The notes under the pieces were generated by a model, which saw only the letters and a list, made by a program, of their open reading frames with translations, made no database searches and was not told the DNA's origin. Shown piece by piece: positions 5,627 through 11,246 of a stretch of 11,246 nt of DNA. The stretch is taken from positions 1 through 11,246 of the forward strand of contig CAAEDE010000009.1 in NCBI GenBank assembly GCA_900754525.1. Direction: 5' to 3'. The DNA is from an uncultured Collinsella sp. (GTDB taxonomy: Bacteria > Actinomycetota > Coriobacteriia > Coriobacteriales > Coriobacteriaceae). Made by a program: the position numbers and the translations under genes. The stretch's first letter is position 1. Each line of letters opens with the position of its first letter.

Positions 5627-6481
5627 ATGTCCGTCCGCATTATTACCGATTCCGCAAGCGATATGTCGCCGGCGGAGCACCCGGCACTGGCTGTTTTGCC
5701 GCTGTCCGTCACCTTTGGCACCGATGTGTACATGGATGGCGTCGACATCGATCACCAGCGCTTTTACGAGATGCTCGTGGAACGCGATGAGCTGCCCAAG
5801 ACCGGCCAGGTCAACCCGTACGCGTTTTCGCAGGCCATCGCCGAGGTTCGTGAAGCCGGCGATGAGGCTGTGATTATTACCGTGGGCGCTAAGCTTTCGG
5901 GCACCAATCAGAGTGCCCGTACCGCACTTGCCGAGGCGCCGGGCGGCGACGTGTACGTGGTAGACAGCAACAACGTCACCCTGGGTGAGCGCGTTCTGGT
6001 CGAGTATGCCCTGCGCCTGGTGGACGAGGGCCGTAGTGCGGCCCAGATCGCGGCGGCCGTCGAGGCCGTCCGTGACCGCGTGGTCGTCATCGGCCTGCTC
6101 GAGACGCTGGAGTATCTGGTGCGCGGCGGTCGTCTGTCTGCTGCAGCTGGCGCTGTGGGCACGCTGCTCAATGTGAAGCCCGTGGTGGCTGTCGAGGACG
6201 GTCTGATCGTGCAGCTGGGCAAGGCGCGCGGTTCCAAGAACGGCCGCAACCTGCTGAACCAAAAGGTCGAAAAGTCAGGTGGCATCGACTTTTCCATGCC
6301 GCTGGCGCTGGGCTATACGGGCCTTTCGGATGCGGTGCTCAAGAAGTATGTCGAGGACAGCGCGGCACTGTGGGCTGGTCACACCGAGGGCGAACTGCCC
6401 GTTCACACCATTGGTGCCACCATCGGCACCCACGTAGGCCCTGGCGCCGTAGCCGTAGCCTTCTTCCAGCCCGCCAACTAA
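5627..6481 (+). CDS. DegV-family fatty-acid-binding protein (FakB-like)
   Basis: The protein has 284 residues, the usual DegV length. Family landmarks are ITDSASD at 6-12, T59 in KTGQVNP, LSGTNQSA at 90-97 with the SGT phosphate/carboxylate site, the LVRGGRLS stretch at 164-171 and GTHVGPG at 267-273, whose His lines the head-group pocket in FakB structures. FakB proteins hold a fatty acid so that the kinase FakA can phosphorylate it for membrane-lipid synthesis; FakA is not in this window, and many bacteria keep several FakB copies apart from it. The start follows AAGAAAGGA at 5612-5620 and is placed at the first family residues (MSVRIITDSASD). A hairpin of the dispersed element begins nine bases after the stop. 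Which fatty acid it binds cannot be read from sequence. Confidence 0.93.
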   Translation: MSVRIITDSASDMSPAEHPALAVLPLSVTFGTDVYMDGVDIDHQRFYEMLVERDELPKTGQVNPYAFSQAIAEVREAGDEAVIITVGAKLSGTNQSARTALAEAPGGDVYVVDSNNVTLGERVLVEYALRLVDEGRSAAQIAAAVEAVRDRVVVIGLLETLEYLVRGGRLSAAAGAVGTLLNVKPVVAVEDGLIVQLGKARGSKNGRNLLNQKVEKSGGIDFSMPLALGYTGLSDAVLKKYVEDSAALWAGHTEGELPVHTIGATIGTHVGPGAVAVAFFQPAN

Positions 6482-6490
6482 CCGACCTGC

Positions 6491-6540
6491 CATAAACCAC
6501 CGCAAAGGTGCCTGTCCCCTTTGCGGTGGTTTATGCTTTT
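6491..6540 (+). terminator. Terminator hairpin after degV-family gene, with compensatory change
   Basis: CATAAACCACCGCAAAGG at 6491-6508 pairs perfectly over 18 bp with 6518-6535, with loop TGCCTGTCC and CTTTT after the stem. Where other copies read CCAC...GTGG this one reads CCGC...GCGG: both strands of the stem changed together, keeping the pair. Confidence 0.8.
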
Positions 6541-6561
6541 CCGGGTGGAAGGGAGCGAGCA

Positions 6562-6882
6562 ATGGCGTCTGAGAGCTTTTTTGAACGGGTGTACGAGGTG
6601 GTCGAGCAGATCCCCGAGGGGATGGTCGCCACCTACGGTCAGGTGGCGCTGCTTGCCGGTCGTCCACGAAGCGCGCGGTACGTGGGGTATGCCCTGCATA
6701 GTAATCCGCGCCCCGGCGAGATTCCCTGTCACCGCGTGGTGTTTGCCGACGGTCGCATTTGCGAAGGCTTTGCCTTTGGCGGCCCTGATGCTCAACGCGA
6801 ACTTTTGCTGGGGGAGGGCGTGACGTTTACCGATCCCATGCATGTTGATCTCGCTACCTGTCGCTGGCCTGCCGGACTCTAG
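6562..6882 (+). CDS. One-domain MGMT-family protein with intact PCHR motif
   Basis: This 106-residue protein corresponds to the DNA-binding/active domain of O6-alkylguanine-DNA alkyltransferases alone, as in the Atl1/YbaZ group. Visible elements are the helix-turn-helix (VATYGQVALLAG, residues 22-33), the recognition-helix segment RSARYVGYAL with the presumed base-flipping R39, and IPCHRVV at 54-60 with C56. Many short alkyltransferase-like proteins replace that Cys with Trp and only bind damage; here the nucleophile is kept, so direct dealkylation is possible. After the motif the GGPDAQRELLLGEGV region is conserved in outline. GGAAGGGAG at 6547-6555 precedes the ATG. It begins directly after the degV terminator and is closed by another copy of the same hairpin, so it is likely an independent unit. 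Activity is unproven. Confidence 0.88.
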   Translation: MASESFFERVYEVVEQIPEGMVATYGQVALLAGRPRSARYVGYALHSNPRPGEIPCHRVVFADGRICEGFAFGGPDAQRELLLGEGVTFTDPMHVDLATCRWPAGL

Positions 6883-6898
6883 CGGCTCTGCCGTGGTC

Positions 6899-6939
6899 AA
6901 AACCACCACAAAGGTGCCTGTCCCCTTTGTGATGGTTTT
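6899..6939 (+). terminator. Terminator hairpin after the MGMT-family gene
   Basis: AAAACCACCACAAAGG at 6899-6914 pairs with 6924-6939 except for one C-A mismatch (6906/6932), with loop TGCCTGTCC. The TTTT of the 3' arm ends the stem. It appears to be a slightly decayed copy of the dispersed element. Confidence 0.8.
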
Positions 6940-7033
6940 CCGTTGCAGGTTTACCGGAGCTAACTTATGGAGAAGGTATGACGGCGCATATTGATGCTAG
7001 AAAGTAAACCACGGTGAACTATATTGGTTTCAG

Positions 7034-7075
7034 CAACGGAGCAGGCAATAGGCGATGAAAAAGCCTGCCCTGTTG
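7034..7075. repeat. Imperfect 13-bp hairpin in the convergent spacer
   Basis: CAACGGAGCAGGC at 7034-7046 pairs with GCCTGCCCTGTTG at 7063-7075 at 11 of 13 positions, with a 16-base loop that includes AAAAA. No clear T run follows on either strand. Confidence 0.5.
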
Positions 7076-7123
7076 AGTTTGATTCGCATTCCTCCCCTCT
7101 GTGCGATTCAACGGTGTACTTCG

Positions 7124-7165
7124 GGAACAGGCCCGCTGGCAACTAACTGCCGGCGGGCCTGTTCC
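7124..7165. terminator. Strong 13-bp GC-rich hairpin, possible terminator
   Basis: GGAACAGGCCCGC at 7124-7136 pairs perfectly with GCGGGCCTGTTCC at 7153-7165. The loop contains GGC/GCC (7138-7140, 7149-7151), extending the fold. Downstream TGTTTG is a weak T run. It may back up termination between the convergent genes or end an RNA started inside the spacer. Confidence 0.5.
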
Positions 7166-7212
7166 TGTTTGTCGGGGGAGTGCGATGGGCGGAGCCGAAG
7201 CGGTCCGGCTCC

Positions 7213-7239
7213 AAAAAAAGCGGACGCCGTAGCGCCCGC
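7213..7239 (-). terminator. trpS intrinsic terminator with UACG tetraloop
   Basis: On the minus strand GCGGGCGC (7239-7232) pairs with GCGTCCGC (7227-7220), seven Watson-Crick pairs and one G-U, around TACG; the C(UACG)G loop is of the extra-stable UNCG class. Seven T's follow (7219-7213). It lies 36 bases after the trpS stop. Confidence 0.9.
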
Positions 7240-7275
7240 CCTATAGCAATCGAAAGCTCAAGCCAGCAGATCGGT

Positions 7276-8325
7276 CTAGTACACCATGCCCATGGCATCC
7301 TGAACCTCTGCTAGGGTCTGCTCGGCGATCTCGTTAGCACGACGGTTGCCCTCGTGTAGGACGTCCTTCACATAGTCCAGATCGTTCTCGTAGCGCTGGC
7401 GACGCTCGCGGATCGGTGCGAAGTACTCGTTGACGGCCTCGGTCACGTACTTCTTGAGCTGGCCGGAGCCGCCCATGCCGATCTCCTCGGCAATTTCGAC
7501 CTCGGAGCGACCGGTGCAGATGGCGGCCGTCGAAAGCAAACCGGACACGCCGGGGCGGTTCTCGGGATCGAACGTGATCATGCGCTCAGAGTCGGTCTGG
7601 CTCTTCTTGATGCGCTTAGCCGTCTCCTCAGCGGTCATCGAAATATTGATGGCGTTGCCGTAGCTCTTGCTCATCTTGCGACCGTCAAGGCCGGGCAGCA
7701 GCGGGGTCTCGGACAGCAGCGCGTCGACCTCGGGGAATACCTTGCCGTAGCGGTTGTTAAAGCGGCGTGCGATGGTGCGGGTGAGCTCGATGTGCGGCAG
7801 CTGGTCGCGACCGACGGGCACCACATTGCCCTTGCAGAACAGGATGTCGCAGGCCTGGTGCACCGGGTAGGTGAGCAGAAGGCCGGTGAGCTCGTGGCCC
7901 GAGGCCTCCATCTCGGCCTTGACCGTGGGGTTGCGCGCTAGCTCGGCCTCGGACACCAGCGACAGGAACGGCAGCATGAGCTGGTTTGCGGCGGGCACGG
8001 CGGAGTGCGCGTAGATCATGGTTTTGTCGGGGTCGATGCCGCAGGCAAGGTAGTCCATGACCATGTTGTACACGTTGTCCTGGATGTGCTCGGTGGTGTC
8101 GCGGTCGGTGATGACCTGGTAGTCGGCGATGAGCACGTTGGTCTTTGCGCCCATGTTCTGCAGCTCCACGCGGCCCTTGAGGGTACCGAAGTAGTGGCCC
8201 AGGTGCAAGCGTCCGGTGGGGCGGTCGCCGGTGAGCATGGTGAACTTATCGGGCGTTTTGGTCAGACCCTCGCGAATGGCGTTGCTCTTTTGCAGCGCGA
8301 CTTCGTAGCTGTTCTCGTTTGGCAT
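7276..8325 (-). CDS. trpS: Tryptophanyl-tRNA synthetase
   Basis: This 349-residue class I synthetase charges tRNA-Trp. The ATP-binding HIGH-type motif is HLGHY at 41-45 inside TGDRPTGRLHLGHYFG, and the KMSKS loop is intact at 217-221 (DGRKMSKSYGNAI). VGRDQLPHIELTR at 171-183 is the typical Trp-pocket and adenylate region. The leading TGDRPTG differs from the S-G-I/M-Q-P-T/S-G of the Bacillus/E. coli type and recalls the deeper TrpRS branch that includes Deinococcus TrpRS II; that assignment is from memory of the motif. The start at 8325 follows AGGAG at 8331-8335 with five bases between; the frame stays open 40 codons upstream, but without a start of similar quality. It lies 137 bases downstream of the transferase gene on the same strand. 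No T-box is seen ahead of it. Confidence 0.96.
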   Translation of the reverse strand: MPNENSYEVALQKSNAIREGLTKTPDKFTMLTGDRPTGRLHLGHYFGTLKGRVELQNMGAKTNVLIADYQVITDRDTTEHIQDNVYNMVMDYLACGIDPDKTMIYAHSAVPAANQLMLPFLSLVSEAELARNPTVKAEMEASGHELTGLLLTYPVHQACDILFCKGNVVPVGRDQLPHIELTRTIARRFNNRYGKVFPEVDALLSETPLLPGLDGRKMSKSYGNAINISMTAEETAKRIKKSQTDSERMITFDPENRPGVSGLLSTAAICTGRSEVEIAEEIGMGGSGQLKKYVTEAVNEYFAPIRERRQRYENDLDYVKDVLHEGNRRANEIAEQTLAEVQDAMGMVY

Positions 8326-8462
8326 GATTGCTCCTAACGTATGTTCATGGGTCAAGATGATAACGCGTTTATTGGAGGGGCGGGAGAGGGGTGGCTTGTG
8401 CGATGGGTGTGGCGCGGCTGCGCTTGGCCAACGGTGCCTGGGCACATCCTCGGCAGCTTGCC

Positions 8463-9662
8463 CTAGAGCTTGTGGTGGCGCTCTTCCTTACGCTCTTCTG
8501 CTGCCTGCTCCTCCTGCTTAAAGGCGGGGTCGTCGGGGGTGACGAGCTCGTCCTCGTGCGTACGCTTGTTGTAATGGTGGCGCAGCACGGGCTCAAACAG
8601 ATGCAGATGCTTGGCAAAGGCCGCCGAGCCAATGGCGAGCACGGTGAAGATGAGCACGCGCATGGGCACCTCGACCTGGTTAATCGCGGCGGCGCCGGCC
8701 GAAAGCATGATGCACCAGGCATAGATGAGCAGTACGGCCTGTTTTTGGTTGTAGCCTTCTTGGATCAGGCGGTGGTGGATGTGGCCCTTGTCGGCCTGCC
8801 CGATGCTAATGTGGGCGCGCTTGCGGCGCACGATGGCGCTAAACGTGTCGATGATGGGCACGCCGGCAACGATGAGCGGGATGATAAGCGAGGTGAGCGC
8901 GGCGGTGCGGCTCACGTTGAGCAGCGAGATGGAGCCCAGCGCAAAGCCCAGAAGCAGCGACCCCGAGTCGCCCAAGAAGATGCTCGCGGGGTTGAAGTTG
9001 TAGCGCAAAAAGGCCAGACAGGCGCCAAAGAGCGCAATGGAGAGCGCGGCGGCGTCGATGCGGCCCGAGAGAACGGCCATCGAAAACATGGTGAACGACG
9101 CGATGCCGCAGATGCCCGTGGCCAAGCCGTCGAGGCCGTCGATGAGGTTAATGATGTTGGTGAATGCCACCAGATAGATTACGGTGATGGGGTAGGCGAG
9201 CCATCCGAGCATGATTTCGCCGGGGGCAAACGGGTTGACGATGACGCCGATTTTTAGGCCGCCGATACAGGCGATAAGCGCGGCGAGGACCTGTCCGGCC
9301 AGCTTTTGCTTGGGCTTGAGCTGGAAGACGTCGTCGATAGCGCCGGTCGCAAAGATGACGGTAAAGGAGAGCGCCAGCATGGGATAGCTAATGTGAAGGC
9401 GCGGGTGCGGCACCAGGACGGGTGGCCAGCCTAGGTGCCAGGTGCCTAGGATTTGCACAATGCAGGCAACGACCAGGCCCAAAAACACCGCCGTTCCGCC
9501 CAAACGCGGGATGGGCTTGGTGTTGATGCGGCGCTTAGAAGGATAGTCGACGGCATCGAGCTTAATTGCCAAGCGCTTGACCAGGGGCACCGCGAGGAAG
9601 GTCGTGATAAAGGCCGCCGCTGCCACGCATAGGTACGGTATGTAGCTCGGGGATGAAGCCAT
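8463..9662 (-). CDS. WecA/TagO-family undecaprenyl-phosphate GlcNAc-1-phosphate transferase
   Basis: This polytopic membrane enzyme of 399 residues moves GlcNAc-1-P (or a similar sugar phosphate) from UDP onto undecaprenyl phosphate, the first step of teichoic-acid, capsule or other cell-envelope glycans. Motifs in order: INTKPIPRLGGTAVF (46-60), the D-D pair in GAIDDVFQLKPKQKLAG (D110, D111), NLIDGLDGLATG with D175 and D178, FLGDSGS (229-235) and HIHHRL at 294-299, which marks the WecA/TagO branch rather than MraY. About ten or eleven helices follow, then a hydrophilic charged tail (from ~368) rich in Glu, Lys and His. The start at 9662 is chosen by family alignment; no good ribosome site precedes it and the frame is open to 9878, so a start further up (for example the ATG at 9734) is possible. 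A possible -10 (GATAAT, 9780-9775) lies upstream. Confidence 0.92.
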   Translation of the reverse strand: MASSPSYIPYLCVAAAAFITTFLAVPLVKRLAIKLDAVDYPSKRRINTKPIPRLGGTAVFLGLVVACIVQILGTWHLGWPPVLVPHPRLHISYPMLALSFTVIFATGAIDDVFQLKPKQKLAGQVLAALIACIGGLKIGVIVNPFAPGEIMLGWLAYPITVIYLVAFTNIINLIDGLDGLATGICGIASFTMFSMAVLSGRIDAAALSIALFGACLAFLRYNFNPASIFLGDSGSLLLGFALGSISLLNVSRTAALTSLIIPLIVAGVPIIDTFSAIVRRKRAHISIGQADKGHIHHRLIQEGYNQKQAVLLIYAWCIMLSAGAAAINQVEVPMRVLIFTVLAIGSAAFAKHLHLFEPVLRHHYNKRTHEDELVTPDDPAFKQEEQAAEERKEERHHKL

Positions 9663-9891
9663 GAATCTAAAAACCGCCAAGCGTCGAAGGAAAAGGTCAA
9701 AGGTTGCTACGCGGAAATGGCATAGCTGTCCCATGATACTCGACCGAGGGGGGTGCGGAGGTTTGCACCGTGCGATTATCACGCGCATACCAGATATTGG
9801 AATGTTGTCGATGGCTTGTCGGGATGCCGGCGGGGATCCATATGGACTGTATGGTGATTTTCGGCAAAAGAAAACCACCCCCCACGTTACG

Positions 9892-9919
9892 AAAATGAAC
9901 CCACCTAAAACAGGTGGGT
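9892..9919 (-). terminator. Minus-strand intrinsic terminator in the large gap
   Basis: On the minus strand ACCCACCT (9919-9912) pairs with AGGTGGGT (9906-9899) around GTTTT, followed by TCATTTT. It lies 230 bases before the transferase start, so it cannot end any visible gene: it needs a transcript begun within the gap. Confidence 0.7.
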
Positions 9920-10071
9920 GCCCTCATCGACTGTTCCAGCGTCCTTAACAACGAAGGATACCTGTACTAAGCACGACTGTGTGGGCTCCCTAAATAAACG
10001 CGACGGTTCACCCAGTTGCTCCGCGGGGGGCGGAATACCTACATCATAAAGCGGCACTTTATCGATTCCAG
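9892..10071 (-). ncRNA. Candidate structured small RNA, possibly 6S-like
   Basis: A minus-strand transcript must precede the terminator at 9892-9919. Candidate -10 sites are TGTAAT at 10084-10079 (five of six, giving about 180 nt) and TATGAT at 10048-10043 (about 145 nt). GTGCC at 10057-10053 can pair with GGCAC at 9922-9918, bringing the ends together directly before the terminator, and TCCTT/AAGGA at 9958-9942 forms an internal hairpin. Length, end-to-end pairing and the position of the terminator recall 6S RNA, but I could not show the central bubble, so this is a hypothesis. The start is uncertain. Confidence 0.35.
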
Positions 10072-10186
10072 TCTTGACATTACAAAAATCGTGTCGGACG
10101 ATTACGGCGCCTTAGGGACGGAGCCGTCTACGCGGTCTGGCCCTTTACGTTTGAGCTGCTGAATCGTTGTTTTGGAGCATGGTTTT

Positions 10187-11125
10187 ATGCCGACGTCGTT
10201 GACCGAACTTTTTTCGCCCGCCTGCCATTTGTGTCCGCGCCGTTGCGGTGCGGCGCGCGATGAGGGCGCGCGCGGCGTATGTGGTGCTAACGACACGCTC
10301 AGGGTGGCCCGCGCGGCGCTTCATATGTGGGAGGAGCCGCCTATCTCGGGCGAGGCCGGTTCGGGCACGATCTTCTTTAGCGGTTGCTCGCTTAAATGTA
10401 TCTACTGCCAGAACCACGAGATCTCGACCGGCAATTTTGGCCTTGAGATTTCGCCTGAGCGCCTGGTCGAGATTATGCTGGAACTGCAGGACCAGGGTGC
10501 TAACAACATCAATTTGGTGACGGCGACGCACTATGCACACCTGTTGCCTGCCGCGATTGCCGCGGCACGGACGCGCGGGCTGGTCATCCCAATCGTCTAC
10601 AACACGAGCGGTTATGAGCGCGCGAGTGCCGTGGCGGCGCTCGGCGACCTGGTCGATGTGTGGCTTACCGACTTTAAATATGCCGATGCCGGGCTTGCGC
10701 AGTCGCTCTCTCATATAAAGGATTACCCGCGTGTGGCCGTGTCGTGCCTGGCCCAGATGGCGCGCGAGATCGAGCGCCGCGGGGGAGAGTTGGTTGACGA
10801 GGACGGGCTTATGAAGCGCGGTATGATCGTGCGCCACCTGGTGCTTCCGGGGCATGCGGACGATTCGTGTCGCGTACTGGACCTAGTGTGGCAGACGGTG
10901 GGCGACGTACCGATCTCGGTCATGAACCAGTACACGCCCAATGCGCTCATGCGCGAGCAGGGCGGCGACCTGGCACGCGCCGTGACGCGCGAGGAGTACG
11001 AGCAGGTGCTCGACCATGCCGACGACCTGGGCTTTACGACGATGTTCTGGCAAGAGGGCGGCGCGGTAGACGAGAGCTTCACCCCGGCCTTCGACACCAC
11101 CGGTGTTCTTACCAGCGCAAAGTAG
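10187..11125 (+). CDS. Radical SAM protein, PflX-type (COG1313-like)
   Basis: This 312-residue protein carries the radical SAM signature CSLKCIYC (C67, C71, C74), which binds a 4Fe-4S cluster and S-adenosylmethionine. Ahead of it are four more cysteines, CHLCPRRC (C13, C16, C20) and GVCG (C32), a layout typical of the PflX group and suited to a second metal or Fe-S site. The remainder follows the family: NNINLVTATHYAHLLPAAI (106-124), YNTSGYE (138-144), VDVWLTDFKYAD (156-167), IVRHLVLPGHADDS (214-227) and MNQYTP (246-251). The group is annotated as like pyruvate-formate-lyase activase, but the true substrate is not established; no glycyl-radical enzyme is nearby. The ATG at 10187 has GGAG at 10174-10177, a slightly long nine-base spacing. 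No terminator is evident before the IS-like repeat at 11164. Confidence 0.9.
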   Translation: MPTSLTELFSPACHLCPRRCGAARDEGARGVCGANDTLRVARAALHMWEEPPISGEAGSGTIFFSGCSLKCIYCQNHEISTGNFGLEISPERLVEIMLELQDQGANNINLVTATHYAHLLPAAIAAARTRGLVIPIVYNTSGYERASAVAALGDLVDVWLTDFKYADAGLAQSLSHIKDYPRVAVSCLAQMAREIERRGGELVDEDGLMKRGMIVRHLVLPGHADDSCRVLDLVWQTVGDVPISVMNQYTPNALMREQGGDLARAVTREEYEQVLDHADDLGFTTMFWQEGGAVDESFTPAFDTTGVLTSAK

Positions 11126-11163
11126 CGCGTTCGTCGATGATTTTTCTGGGACGGGGATTAAAA

Positions 11164-11190
11164 AAGGCTCTGTTAGACCAGGATTGACAT
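11164..11190. repeat. Right copy of the 27-bp inverted repeat, probable insertion-sequence end
   Basis: This is the exact reverse complement of 52-78. Here the GGCTCT end faces the window interior and the body would extend to the right beyond base 11246. The inner flank TTAAAAAA at 11158-11165 is AT-rich, like the left flank. The bases following the repeat (from 11191) differ from those beyond the left copy, as would be expected of opposite ends of an element or of related but different elements. Confidence 0.6.
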
Positions 11191-11246
11191 ACATGTGTCC
11201 CCACGGTGCCATATCGTTGACCCCGTAGACCGCGATGATGGGGGCA

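Larger units (their letters stand above)
6940..7275. other. 336-bp convergent spacer filled with hairpins
   Basis: This spacer lies between the MGMT-family gene and the convergently transcribed trpS. I see no gene. It holds an imperfect hairpin (7034-7075), a strong one (7124-7165), a short one (7191-7212) and the trpS terminator (7213-7239). A 7-bp inverted repeat GGTTTAC/GTAAACC sits at 6948-6954 and 7004-7010. A tiny frame at 6978-7007 (MTAHIDARK) has a GGAGAAGG one base before its ATG, too close to be convincing. Confidence 0.55.
9663..10186. other. 524-bp divergent intergenic region
   Basis: This region separates the minus-strand transferase from the plus-strand radical SAM gene. It contains the upstream open frame of the transferase (to 9878), a minus-strand intrinsic terminator at 9892-9919, the RNA candidate that would end there, and an imperfect plus-strand hairpin at 10104-10127 (ACGGCGCC/GGAGCCGT, 7 of 8). 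TTGACA at 10074-10079 is a perfect -35, but the nearest plausible -10 (GATTAC, 10100) is 20 bases away. I see no further protein gene. Confidence 0.55.

Noticed and set aside
3957..6939. CRISPR-like array from the recurring CCACCACAAAGG sequences
   Set aside because: Copies are separated by whole genes, occur in both orientations and are palindromic through the loop; there are no regular spacers or cas genes.
7055..7246. 63-codon plus-strand frame in the convergent spacer
   Set aside because: It runs through two strong hairpins and the trpS terminator, has no Shine-Dalgarno, and its composition is not protein-like.
8391..9257. 288-codon plus-strand frame opposite the transferase
   Set aside because: Highly charged, repetitive translation (Asp/Gly/Arg/Val), no ribosome site, and the opposite strand has all WecA/TagO motifs.
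9983..10025. T-box-like sequence on the minus strand (GGGTGAACCGTCGCG)
   Set aside because: It only loosely resembles the T-box GGGTGGTACCGCG core, I found no specifier stem, and the gene downstream is not amino-acid related.
52..11190. Composite transposon carrying the whole window
   Set aside because: The cargo is core metabolism (pckA, trpS, cell-envelope genes), which would rarely be mobile; two independent IS insertions fit better. Not excluded without the flanks.

Overview
The window is GC-rich, with short spacers, strong Shine-Dalgarno sites and Rho-independent terminators. This fits a Gram-positive, high-GC gut anaerobe of the Coriobacteriia; Collinsella or a close relative is my best guess. 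That placement is inferred from protein style, base composition and the dispersed CCACCACAAAGG hairpins, not from a search.

Layout: a polysaccharide flippase-like gene (minus, 308-1888) faces away from pckA (plus, 2267-3937). The spacer between them holds a cluster of nested palindromes and operator-like sites. Next on the plus strand come a stand-alone PheRS B3/B4-domain protein (4165-4884), a MarR-type regulator (5058-5507), a DegV/FakB fatty-acid-binding protein (5627-6481) and a one-domain MGMT-family protein (6562-6882). trpS (7276-8325) and a WecA/TagO-type sugar-phosphate transferase (8463-9662) lie on the minus strand, transcribed transferase first. A PflX-type radical SAM protein (10187-11125) closes the window on the plus strand. 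The genes are housekeeping, envelope and stress functions rather than one pathway. The transferase and the flippase could serve the same lipid-linked glycan route, and the MarR regulator sits directly upstream of the fatty-acid-binding protein.

Most of the interest is between genes. (1) A 27-bp perfect inverted repeat lies at the two extremes of the window, 11 kb apart, and looks like the ends of two insertion sequences that continue outside. (2) One hairpin with a conserved 9-nt loop follows four successive plus-strand genes, once flipped, and one copy carries a compensatory base-pair change. (3) A promoter-like site followed by a 21-bp RNA-type terminator stem precedes the B3/B4 gene, with competing pairings further downstream, suggesting an attenuator or a roughly 100-nt small RNA. 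(4) The 524-nt gap at 9663-10186 holds a minus-strand structured RNA candidate ending in an intrinsic terminator. (5) A 123-bp element with 18-bp inverted ends lies at 104-226. No CRISPR array, tRNA, rRNA, phage gene or complete transposase was seen.
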